Assembly: GCF_005403045.1 (NCBI RefSeq)
Contig: NZ_BJCL01000026.1
Location: forward strand, 1 to 47,300
Source: Pseudaquabacterium pictum
Lineage (GTDB): Bacteria; Pseudomonadota; Gammaproteobacteria; Burkholderiales; Burkholderiaceae_C
DNA: 47,300 bases
Direction of reading: 5' to 3'
Shown here: positions 40,353-47,300 of the stretch, piece by piece
Position numbering within the stretch: the first letter of the stretch is position 1
How the letters are laid out: each line of letters begins with the position of its first letter
The notes under the pieces: generated by a model
Seen by the model: only the letters and a program-made list of their open reading frames with translations
Told to the model about the DNA's origin: nothing
The model's database searches: none
Position numbers and translations under genes: made by a program

Positions 40353-41639
40353 TCAGGAGGTGGGGCGCGTGGTGTCGGCTGGCACGTCGGGCTCGGGCGA
40401 AGCAGGGCCATCGGGTTCAGGGGCGGCCGGCCCGTCGGGCTCCGGCGCAGACGGGCCCGCGGGTTCCACCTCGGTCAGCGCCGACGGGCCGGCCGCGCCG
40501 CCGCTGGCGGCGGGGTCGTCGGTGGCATCGGCGGCGGCCACGGTGGCGGCCGTGGCGACAGAGGCGGCAGCAGCTAGGGCAGGCACGGCCGGCGACAGAC
40601 CGGACCGCGCGGGGTCGCCAGCCGGCGCGCTGGCCGGGGCCGGCGCTGTGGCGCCGGCTGCGGTGCCGGCTGTGGCCGCCTGCTGCCAGTCGTTGACCCA
40701 GCCGCCATGCTCGGCGGCTATCGCGCCTTCCACCGCGTCCACCAGGCGCAGCACGCGGGCCGGGTCGTCGCGGTCGGGCGCCACGGCCCATTCGTCGCGA
40801 AGCGTCTTCAGCAGGTCATGGGTGGCGAAGTACTTGGCCGCCAATTCCAGGTTGCGGGTGCCGGCGATGTGGCTGCTGACGGCCGCCGCGGTGGAGGCGA
40901 TCAGCGCCAGCCAGGGCGCCAGCGGCGAGTTCTGCACCGCATCGGGCGTGGCGGCTGCAGGCAGCAGGTTGCCTGCCAGTGCGCCCAGCAGCACCGTCAG
41001 CAGGCCCAGGCCGAACTCCAGCTGCTGTAGCCGCTGGGCATTGGTGCCGGCGGCCAGGCTGCTCTTGCGGTAGTAGCTGATCTGGCCTTCCAGCCGGTCG
41101 GCCAGGTAGTCGGCCAGCGTCATCGCCGTCTTGCGGGTGCGCGGCTCGGGGGTGGCGGTGGCCGCCAGCAGCGCCAGGTCGGCCGCGCTGCGCTTGATGG
41201 CGCGGCAGCGTCGCACCAGGTTGCCCGGGCCGGCTGGGTCGGGCGGCGGGCTGCCGTCGTCCAGCGGCACCGGCGCCAGCGCGCCCATCAGGTGGCGGTA
41301 GATGGCCTCCTTCAGCAGCTCGGCCACCTGGCGGGCGCGGGTCCATGCCAGCACCCGGTCGGCCGACAGCAGCCGCTGCTGCAGGAAGGGCACCAGCGCC
41401 AGCAGCAGCACGCCCAGCGAGGCCACCACCTTCTGGCCGACGCTGCCGCTGCCCATGGTGCCGGCCAGCAGGCTGAGGAACAGGCCGGCGACCCCGGCCA
41501 CCGCGGCGCGGGCGCGCCAGGTGCGGATGGAATCGCCCAGCTGGTTGGCGACCAGCGACCACAGCGCCTGGTCGGCCCACGCAGAGGCCACCACCTGCTG
41601 CGGATCGTTGGTGTTCTGGGCAGGCAGGGCATCGGGCAT
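40353..41639 (-). CDS. DUF4231/SLATT-like multi-TM protein
   Basis: Membrane protein of 428 residues from ATG 41639, with GGAGAG five bases upstream. TM pair 1 is ~44-65 (AAVAGVAGLFLSLLAG) and ~70-90 (KVVASLGVLLLALVPFLQ), followed by long amphipathic helices. A second pair is ~205-228 (FGLGLLTVLLGALAGNLL) and ~240-262 (PWLALIASTAAAVSSHIAG). This two-TM-plus-helix layout is that of DUF4231, part of the SLATT group of predicted pore-forming effectors. The tail from ~330 is low-complexity Ala/Pro/Asp/Glu with repeats such as APEPDGPA. It is the first gene of the operon with the TIR and STAND-WD40 genes. DUF4231 membership is judged by eye, not by profile search. Confidence 0.72.
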   Translation of the reverse strand: MPDALPAQNTNDPQQVVASAWADQALWSLVANQLGDSIRTWRARAAVAGVAGLFLSLLAGTMGSGSVGQKVVASLGVLLLALVPFLQQRLLSADRVLAWTRARQVAELLKEAIYRHLMGALAPVPLDDGSPPPDPAGPGNLVRRCRAIKRSAADLALLAATATPEPRTRKTAMTLADYLADRLEGQISYYRKSSLAAGTNAQRLQQLEFGLGLLTVLLGALAGNLLPAAATPDAVQNSPLAPWLALIASTAAAVSSHIAGTRNLELAAKYFATHDLLKTLRDEWAVAPDRDDPARVLRLVDAVEGAIAAEHGGWVNDWQQAATAGTAAGATAPAPASAPAGDPARSGLSPAVPALAAAASVATAATVAAADATDDPAASGGAAGPSALTEVEPAGPSAPEPDGPAAPEPDGPASPEPDVPADTTRPTS

Positions 41640-41657
41640 GCAGTCTCTCCGGCAGCG

Positions 41658-41680
41658 TCGTGCCGTGACTTCTGGCACGA
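41658..41680. promoter_or_regulatory. Inverted repeat in the divergent promoter region, DUF4231-TIR-STAND operon / MFS gene
   Basis: TCGTGCC (41658-41664) and GGCACGA (41674-41680) are perfect 7-bp arms 9 bases apart, 18 bases upstream of the DUF4231-like start. Next to them lies the only AT-rich patch of the gap (AAATTCAGTATTGCATA, about 41680-41696), the likely promoter core. The dyad would overlap the transcript start of the minus-strand operon, a fitting place for a repressor. No regulator gene adjoins. Confidence 0.45.
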
Positions 41681-41771
41681 AATTCAGTATTGCATAGGCG
41701 ACGCGGCCAGCCGGGCCTTTGCCACAGGGTTTGCCCGCGGGCTGCGCGCGGACCTCCACAATGCAGGGCCC

Positions 41772-43397
41772 ATGCCTGCCACGCCGCCACCACCCGCCCA
41801 GCAGCACACCAGCATCTGGGTGACGCTGCGCCACCGCAGCTTCCGCACGCTGTGGATCGCCAGCGCGGTGTACTTCGTGGCCAATGCGATGCACGGCATG
41901 GCGGCCAGCTGGCTGATGGTGGAGCTGACCGGCTCCAGCTTCCTGGCGGCGCTGGTGCAGACGGCGGTGTTCCTGCCGATGTTCGTGCTGGCGCTGCCGG
42001 CCGGCGTGCTGGCCGACACCACCGACCGCGGCCGGTTGATCCTGGCCGCGCTGGCGGTGCAGGCGGTCTCGGTGGTGGTGCTGGCCGGGCTGATGCTCGC
42101 CGGCTGGGGCGGGCCGGCCACACTGCTGCTGTTCACCTTCCTCAGCGGCTGCTGCACCGCGATGCTGTCGCCGGCCTGGAATTCGGCCGTGGGCGAGATC
42201 CTGCCGCGCGACGAGCTGCCGCAGGCCATCACCGCGATGAGCATCGCCTACAACGGCGCCCGCGCGCTGGGCCCGGCGCTGGCCGGCCTGGTCTACGGCC
42301 TGGCCAGCGGCCTGGGCGGCAGCGGCATGGGCGGCGGCGCGGTGTTCGTGCTGGCGCTGGCCGGCATCGGCGTGCTGGCGCACGATTTCCACCGCCGTCC
42401 GCCCAAGCCGCACCCGCCCACCAAGCTGCCGCCCGAACGGTTGTGGGGCGGCACGCTGGCCGGCCTGCGCTATGCCTGGCATGCCGAGACCATCCTGGCC
42501 CAGCTGGTGCGCACGGCAGCCTACAGCGCCGCCGGCTCGGCGCTGTGGGCGCTGCTGCCGGTGATCGGCCAGCAGCGCCTGGGGCTGGGCGCCGAGGGCT
42601 TCGGCGGCCTGATGGCCTGCCTGGGCACCGGTGCGGTGGCCGCCGGCCTGACCATCGGCCCGCTGCGCCAGCGCCTGGGGCTGGAGCGGCTGATCGCCAT
42701 CTGCTGCGTGGTGTTCGCCGCGGTGATGGCGGTGGCGGCGCTGTCGCGCTGGGCGCTGCCGGTGTACCTGGCCCTGGTGGCCGGCGGCGGCGCCTGGATG
42801 GCGGTGATGAACACCTTCAACACCGCCACGCAGACCAGCGCGCCGCCCTGGGTGCGCAGCCGCGCCACGGCGATGCATGTGCTCAGCGCGCTGGGGCCGT
42901 TTGCGCTGGGCTCGGCGCTGTGGGGCGCGGTGGCCGGCCTGCTGGGCCTGCAGACGGCGCTGGTGCTGGCCACCGCGCTGATGCTGGCCAACCTGCTGCT
43001 GGCGCGGCGCTTTCCGCTGCGCATGGGCGCGCCGCACGAGGTGACGCCGGCGCCCTTCACCGACCTGCTGGTGGCCGATGAGCCCGACCCCGCCGCCGGC
43101 CCGGTGGCGGTGGAGCTGAGCTACCGCATCGACGCGGCACAGGCCGAGACCTTCCTGGCCCTGGCCATCCAGCTGAAGGGCCCGCGCCAGCGCGACGGCG
43201 CCACCTTCTGGCGCATCTACCGCGACCTGGACGACGCCGGCCGCTTCGTCGAGCGCTTCATCGTCACCAGCTGGGCCGACTACCTGCACCAGCGCGCCCG
43301 CCAGACGGTGGCCGACCAGGCCATCGAGGCCCAGCTGCGTGAACTGCTGCTGCCCGGCGAGCAGGTGGTGATGCAGCACTACATCGCGGAACGCTGA
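41772..43397 (+). CDS. MFS exporter with C-terminal ABM-like domain (EntS-related)
   Basis: Inner-membrane transporter of 541 residues from ATG 41772. The first ~415 residues have the twelve-helix MFS pattern, beginning HRSFRTLWIASAVYFVANAMHG, with the loop motif GVLADTTDRGRLI between helices 2 and 3. It resembles the EntS-like MFS_3 branch of siderophore and drug exporters. The remaining ~110 residues (VAVELSYRIDAAQAETFLALAIQL, GATFWRIYRDLDDAGRFVERFIVTSWADYLHQ) form a soluble domain like an antibiotic-biosynthesis monooxygenase dimer fold, a common C-terminal addition in this branch. Substrate is unknown. It is divergent from the TIR operon and probably unrelated to it. Confidence 0.88.
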   Translation: MPATPPPPAQQHTSIWVTLRHRSFRTLWIASAVYFVANAMHGMAASWLMVELTGSSFLAALVQTAVFLPMFVLALPAGVLADTTDRGRLILAALAVQAVSVVVLAGLMLAGWGGPATLLLFTFLSGCCTAMLSPAWNSAVGEILPRDELPQAITAMSIAYNGARALGPALAGLVYGLASGLGGSGMGGGAVFVLALAGIGVLAHDFHRRPPKPHPPTKLPPERLWGGTLAGLRYAWHAETILAQLVRTAAYSAAGSALWALLPVIGQQRLGLGAEGFGGLMACLGTGAVAAGLTIGPLRQRLGLERLIAICCVVFAAVMAVAALSRWALPVYLALVAGGGAWMAVMNTFNTATQTSAPPWVRSRATAMHVLSALGPFALGSALWGAVAGLLGLQTALVLATALMLANLLLARRFPLRMGAPHEVTPAPFTDLLVADEPDPAAGPVAVELSYRIDAAQAETFLALAIQLKGPRQRDGATFWRIYRDLDDAGRFVERFIVTSWADYLHQRARQTVADQAIEAQLRELLLPGEQVVMQHYIAER

Positions 43398-43452
43398 CCC
43401 GCGCAGCCGGGCGTCCTCAAGTTGGCCAGCCGGCGGCCGAGATGATTGGGTG

Positions 43453-45753
43453 ATGCCGCCGTCCACCATGCCTGTGCCGTTGTCCCAGGCTGAAGATGCC
43501 GAGGCGGGGGCCCTGCGCGCGGCCCTGCTGGGTGCGGTGCGCCGCCTCACGCCCTACACCATGGCCTGCAACCTGGGCTCGGGCGCGCTGGTGCTGCAGG
43601 CCTTCGATGGCGGCGTGCCGTCCAGCCTGTGGGCCTGGTGGGCGGTGCTCAACACCGTGTCGCTGCTGGCGCTGTGGGGCTGGTGGCGGCAGCGCCAGCG
43701 CGTGCATGCCACGGCCTCGGTGCGGGCGATGCGCCGCGTCACCGTGCACAGCGCGGTGCTGGCCACGCTGTGGGCGCTGGTGCCGGTGGTCTGGTTCCCG
43801 CATGCGCAGCCGGCGCAGCAGTTGCTGATCGGAACCCTGGTGACCGGCATGCTGGGCGCCGGCGGCTTCGTGCTGAGCCCGGTGCCGGCGGCCAGCCTGG
43901 CCTGGGTGTGCGCCACGGCGCTGGGCGCGCTGATCGCGCTGTGGCGCGACTTCAACCCCGACCTGCTGCCCGTGGCCATGCTGGTGGTGGCCTATGCGCC
44001 GATGGTGGCCATCGGGGCGCAGTCGGCCGGCCGGCTGCAGGCCCGCATGCTGCTGGCGCAATGGCGCACCGAGCGGCAGGAGCGCATGCTGACGGTGCTG
44101 CTGCAGGATTTCGAGCAGCAAGCCGACGATGTGCTGTGGCAGACCGGCGCCGACGGCCACCTGAGCCACCAGGCGCCGCGCCTGGGCCAGCTGCTGGGCC
44201 TGCCCGACGCGGCGCTGGCCGCGCAGCCCTTGCTGGCGCTGCTGCGCAGCCGCGCCAGCAGCGGCATGGAGGCACTGCAGCAGGCGCTGAACGCCGGCCG
44301 GCCGTTCCGCGACCTGGTGATCAGCCTGGACATCGGCGGCACGCCGCGCCACCTGGCCCTGCAGGGCAAGCGCCTGGTCGACGAACAGGGCCGCACGCTG
44401 GGCTGGCGCGGCGTGGTCAGCGACATCACTGCGCGGGTGCTGGCGCAACAGCAGCTGCATGCCCTGGCCCACACCGATTCGCTGACCGGCCTGGCCAACC
44501 GCCACACCCTGCGCGAGGCCCTGGCCGACACGCTGCAGCAGGGCCAGGCGGCGGCCCTGCTGTCGCTGGACCTGGACCACTTCAAGAGCATCAACGACAC
44601 CCTGGGCCACACCGCTGGCGACCAGCTGCTGCAGACGGTGGCGCAGCGCCTGTGCGATGTGACGCGCCCCGGCGACCTGGTGGCGCGGCTGGGCGGCGAC
44701 GAGTTCTCGGTGCTGCTGCGCGCGCCCATCGGCCCGGCCGATGTGGACGCGCTGGCGCGCCGGCTGATCGCCAGCCTGGCGCAGCCGGTGCTGGTGCAGG
44801 GCCGGCAGCTGCAGGTGGGTGCCAGCGTGGGCGTGGCCCGCTGCGACGGCACAGCCGACGGCGTCGACGACCTGCTGGTGCGCGCCGACCTGGCGCTGTA
44901 CGCGGCCAAGGACGGCGGCCGCGGCCGCCATGCCGTCTACACCCCGGCCATGGGCGCCCGCAGCCGCCGCCGGGTGGCGCTGGAACAGGGCCTGCGCACG
45001 GCGGTGGCGCGTGGCGAGCTGGCGCTGCACTGGCAGCCCAAGGTCGACATCGCCGGCTGGCGCATCGTCGGCGCCGAGGCACTGCTGCGCTGGCAGCACC
45101 CGCAGCTGGGCGCGGTGGGCCCGTCCGAGTTCATCCCGGTGGCCGAGCAGTGCGGCCTGATCGCCGAGATCGGCCGCTGGGCGCTGGCCGAGGCCTGCCG
45201 CGCGGCCAACGGGCCGCTGGCCGGGCTGGTGGTGTCGGTGAATGTCTCGCCGGTGCAGCTGCGCGATGCGCATGCGCTGGCGGTGCTGCGCGAGGCGCTG
45301 CTGGCTGCCCGGCTGCCGCCCGGCCGGCTGGAGCTGGAGATCACCGAATCGGTGTTCATCGGCGACAGCGACGGCGCGCTGGAGCGGCTGCATGCGCTGC
45401 GCGCGCTGGGCGTGCGGGTGGCGCTGGACGACTTCGGCACCGGCTACTCGTCGCTGGCCTACCTGCGCCGTTTCCCGTTCGACACGCTGAAGATCGACCG
45501 TGCCTTCGTCAGCGAGGTGCTGCTGCGCGCCGATGCCCGCGCCATCGTGCACACCATCGCCCAGCTGGCCGGCACGCTGGGCATGCGCACCGTCTCCGAA
45601 GGCGTGGAGACGGCGGCCCAGCTGGCGGCGGTGCGCCAGGCCGGCTGCCATGAGGTGCAGGGCTATTTGGTGTCGCCGCCGCTGCCGCTGGACCGCTTTC
45701 TGGCGCTGCGCGCCGGTTGGCCGGTGCGCCAGGCTGTGCCGGAGGCGGGCTGA
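43453..45753 (+). CDS. GGDEF-EAL protein with N-terminal membrane sensor
   Basis: Cyclic di-GMP turnover protein, 766 residues from ATG 43453 (GTG 43450 just before is possible). Hydrophobic helices span ~30-190 (LWAWWAVLNTVSLLALWGWW, LLIGTLVTGMLGAGGFVLSP, LPVAMLVVAYAPMVAIG), an MHYT/MASE-like membrane sensor. A PAS-like segment follows (~215-335). The GGDEF domain has an intact GGDEF at ~414-418 (RLGGDEFSVLL). The EAL domain keeps E542 (AEALLRW), NVSPVQL, ELEITES, DDFGTGYSSL, LKIDRAFV, SEGVE and QGY, so phosphodiesterase activity is expected; both halves look active. It adds a second c-di-GMP enzyme besides the HD-GYP protein at 19058. Confidence 0.92.
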   Translation: MPPSTMPVPLSQAEDAEAGALRAALLGAVRRLTPYTMACNLGSGALVLQAFDGGVPSSLWAWWAVLNTVSLLALWGWWRQRQRVHATASVRAMRRVTVHSAVLATLWALVPVVWFPHAQPAQQLLIGTLVTGMLGAGGFVLSPVPAASLAWVCATALGALIALWRDFNPDLLPVAMLVVAYAPMVAIGAQSAGRLQARMLLAQWRTERQERMLTVLLQDFEQQADDVLWQTGADGHLSHQAPRLGQLLGLPDAALAAQPLLALLRSRASSGMEALQQALNAGRPFRDLVISLDIGGTPRHLALQGKRLVDEQGRTLGWRGVVSDITARVLAQQQLHALAHTDSLTGLANRHTLREALADTLQQGQAAALLSLDLDHFKSINDTLGHTAGDQLLQTVAQRLCDVTRPGDLVARLGGDEFSVLLRAPIGPADVDALARRLIASLAQPVLVQGRQLQVGASVGVARCDGTADGVDDLLVRADLALYAAKDGGRGRHAVYTPAMGARSRRRVALEQGLRTAVARGELALHWQPKVDIAGWRIVGAEALLRWQHPQLGAVGPSEFIPVAEQCGLIAEIGRWALAEACRAANGPLAGLVVSVNVSPVQLRDAHALAVLREALLAARLPPGRLELEITESVFIGDSDGALERLHALRALGVRVALDDFGTGYSSLAYLRRFPFDTLKIDRAFVSEVLLRADARAIVHTIAQLAGTLGMRTVSEGVETAAQLAAVRQAGCHEVQGYLVSPPLPLDRFLALRAGWPVRQAVPEAG

Positions 45754-45798
45754 CCCTACACTGGTCCATCGACACCCGAGACCGGTTGGTGACCCGCC

Positions 45799-47148
45799 AT
45801 GCCCGCAGCGCCGTTCGAGTCCCGCACCCCGCAACACCTGCACCGCATCGTCATCGTCGGCGGTGGCGCCGGCGGCCTGGAACTGGCCACCCGGCTGGGT
45901 GACAGCCTGGGCCGCAAGGGGCTGGCCCATGTCACGCTGATCGAGAAGGCGCGCAGCCATTTTTGGAAGCCGCACCTGCACGAGATCGCTGCCGGCAGCA
46001 TGGACCTGCATGTGCATGCCACCGACTACCTGGCGCAGAGCCACTGGCACGGCTTCCGCTACCGGGTGGGCGAGATGGTGGGTCTGGACCGCGCGCAGCG
46101 CCTGGTGCATGTGGCACCGGTGGTCGACGAGGAGGGCGTGTCCGTCACCCCGGCCTACACCCGCGGCTACGACACCCTGGTGATCGCGGTGGGCAGCGGC
46201 ACCAACGACTTCGGCACCCCGGGCGTGGCCGAGCATGCCATCGCGCTGGAGACGCCCACCCAGGCCCAGCGCTTCCACCGCCGGCTGGTCAATGCCTGCC
46301 TGCGGGCACACATGCAGCGTGAACCGCTGTCACCGCGGCAGCTGCAGGTGGCGATCATCGGCGCCGGCGCCACCGGGGTGGAGCTGGCGGCCGAGCTGCA
46401 CAAGGCCACGCGCACGCTGGTGTCCTACAACCTCGAGCGCATCGACCCCGAGCGCGACATCCGGCTCAACCTGATCGAGGCCGGCCCGCGCATCCTGCCG
46501 GCGCTGCCGGCGCGGGTGGCCGGCGCCGCCACCCAGCTGCTGCAGGGCCTGGGTGTGCAGGTGCGCACCGATGCGCGGGTGACCGCCGTCACTGCCGAGG
46601 GCGTGGTGCTGGCCAGCGGCGAGACGCTGCCGGCCGAGCTGGTGGTGTGGGCGGCCGGCGTCAAGGCGCCGGATTTCCTGAAGGACCTGGCCGGTCTGGA
46701 GACCAACCGGCTGAACCAGCTGGTGGTCACGCCCACGCTGCAGACCTCGCGCGACGAACGCATCTTCGCCATCGGCGACTGCGCGGCCGCCCCGTGGCTG
46801 GGCCGCGAGGCGGGCGTGCTGGTGCCGCCGCGGGCCCAGGCGGCGCACCAGCAGGCCTCGCACCTGGTCGGGCAGATCCAGCGGCAGCTGCGCGGTCAGC
46901 CGCTCAAGCCCTGGAAGTACCGGGATTTCGGCTCGCTGGTGTCGCTGGGCGAGTACTCCACCGTGGGCAACCTGATGGGCGCGCTGGTGGGTGGCAACCT
47001 GTGGGTGGAAGGCCTGTTCGCCCGCACCGTGTACCTGTCGCTCTACAAGATGCACCAGGTGGCGCTGCATGGCTGGTGGAAGACGGCACTGGGCTCGGCC
47101 TCGCGCCTGCTGACCCGCAGCACCGAGCCGCGGGTGAAGCTGCATTGA
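45799..47148 (+). CDS. ndh: Type II NADH dehydrogenase (NDH-2)
   Basis: Non-proton-pumping NADH:quinone oxidoreductase, 449 residues. The FAD-binding site is RIVIVGGGAGGLELATRLG (~16-34), the NADH site AIIGAGATGVELAAEL (~184-199), and the second FAD motif RIFAIGDCAA (~317-326). AAGVKAPDFLKDL and VLVPPRAQAAHQQA are the quinone-side segments, and the C-terminal ~60 residues form the amphipathic membrane-anchoring helices (GALVGGNLWVEGLFARTVYLSLYKMHQVALHGW). The length matches NDH-2. It passes electrons from NADH, such as that made by the formate dehydrogenase in this window, to quinone. Start ATG 45799. Confidence 0.92.
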   Translation: MPAAPFESRTPQHLHRIVIVGGGAGGLELATRLGDSLGRKGLAHVTLIEKARSHFWKPHLHEIAAGSMDLHVHATDYLAQSHWHGFRYRVGEMVGLDRAQRLVHVAPVVDEEGVSVTPAYTRGYDTLVIAVGSGTNDFGTPGVAEHAIALETPTQAQRFHRRLVNACLRAHMQREPLSPRQLQVAIIGAGATGVELAAELHKATRTLVSYNLERIDPERDIRLNLIEAGPRILPALPARVAGAATQLLQGLGVQVRTDARVTAVTAEGVVLASGETLPAELVVWAAGVKAPDFLKDLAGLETNRLNQLVVTPTLQTSRDERIFAIGDCAAAPWLGREAGVLVPPRAQAAHQQASHLVGQIQRQLRGQPLKPWKYRDFGSLVSLGEYSTVGNLMGALVGGNLWVEGLFARTVYLSLYKMHQVALHGWWKTALGSASRLLTRSTEPRVKLH

Positions 47149-47187
47149 GGGTCTTCCGCTTCGGGCTCGTTGCGGACGTTTGGTTCT

Positions 47188-47199
47188 GCGCGATCGCGC
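47188..47199. repeat. Perfect 12-bp palindrome after ndh
   Basis: GCGCGATCGCGC is a complete palindrome containing GCGATCGC, 40 bases after the ndh stop and just before the larger nested inverted repeat. Confidence 0.5.
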
Positions 47200-47201
47200 C
47201 G

Positions 47202-47300
47202 GGCCGGGAGGGCCTGTTTTGCTCCATGTCCCCCGTCCTACACGCCGCAAGCGGCGAATAGGACTCCGCCTCTACCTCCGCAAAACAGGCCCTCCCGGCC
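47202..47300. repeat. Nested palindromic element with perfect 21-bp arms
   Basis: The 21 bases at 47202-47222 and those at 47280-47300 are exact reverse complements (arms contain GGGAGGGCCTGTTTTGC and its complement). Inside lies a second dyad, GTCCTA (47235-47240) with TAGGAC (47259-47264), and within it GCCGC-AA-GCGGC (47244-47255). The whole could fold as a ~99-base cruciform or hairpin. It contains no gene. The right arm ends at the window edge, so the repeat may be longer. It looks like a small dispersed element (MITE- or REP-like) or a bidirectional terminator after ndh. Confidence 0.75.

Noticed and set aside
35032-41639. Assigning the operon to Thoeris, CBASS or Avs
   Set aside because: No ThsA (Sir2/macro) partner, no CD-NTase, and no Avs nuclease-STAND layout; only single domains are shared.
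41674-41694. Sigma-54-like site TGGCAC...TTGCA
   Set aside because: The spacing between the two elements is 11 bases instead of 5, so the -24/-12 geometry is wrong.

Overview
The window is very GC-rich (sample stretches run about 65-75% GC) and gene-dense. Every gene uses strongly G/C-ending codons. The mix of genes (RhlE helicase, EttA, an NAD-linked formate dehydrogenase with a LysR regulator, PEP-CTERM surface proteins, type II NADH dehydrogenase, a thiolase/enoyl-CoA hydratase cluster) fits a betaproteobacterium of the order Burkholderiales, close to the Leptothrix/Rubrivivax/Ideonella group. This assignment comes from recognising protein families and style, not from a database search. 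No tRNA, rRNA, CRISPR array, transposase or phage gene was seen. No gene-free stretch exceeds 300 bases. || Layout. 1-9.8 kb is housekeeping: a truncated RhlE-type DEAD-box helicase (minus), a three-domain Xaa-Pro aminopeptidase, a ROK sugar kinase and a small frameshifted gene (plus). These converge on a large zinc-metalloprotease lipoprotein, EttA and a RimJ/RimL-type acetyltransferase (minus). 9.85-15.6 kb is a formate oxidation module: a LysR regulator followed by two fused formate dehydrogenase subunits (NuoE+NuoF-like beta, NuoG-type alpha with a catalytic Cys). 15.76-22.0 kb is a tightly coupled signalling operon: hybrid histidine kinase with two receivers and Hpt, HD-GYP response regulator, outer-membrane barrel protein, and small periplasmic binding-protein-like protein. 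22.1-29.0 kb holds an unrecognised two-TM protein, an SNF2 helicase divergent from a cyclase-STAND-TPR protein, and a small lipoprotein. 29.1-33.1 kb is an acyl-CoA cluster: thiolase, EthD-like protein, APH-fold phosphotransferase, DUF6285-like protein and enoyl-CoA hydratase, with a structured hairpin repeat after the thiolase. 33.1-35.0 kb has two divergent PEP-CTERM proteins. || 35.0-41.6 kb (minus) is the most interesting part. It is a compact three-gene operon: a multi-TM DUF4231/SLATT-like membrane protein, a TIR protein with two further Rossmann-like segments, and a 1304-residue nSTAND1-type NTPase with a TM helix and a WD40 propeller array. The combination of NAD-cleaving-type domain, membrane effector and STAND sensor is the logic of bacterial immunity or cell-suicide systems. 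I do not recognise it as a named system. A ~46-bp copy of the 3' end of the STAND-WD40 gene lies on the far side of the neighbouring PEP-CTERM gene, so that gene is bracketed by direct repeats. || 41.8-47.1 kb (plus) holds an MFS exporter with a C-terminal ABM-like domain, a GGDEF-EAL protein and a type II NADH dehydrogenase. The window ends in a nested palindromic element with perfect 21-bp arms, which may continue beyond the edge.
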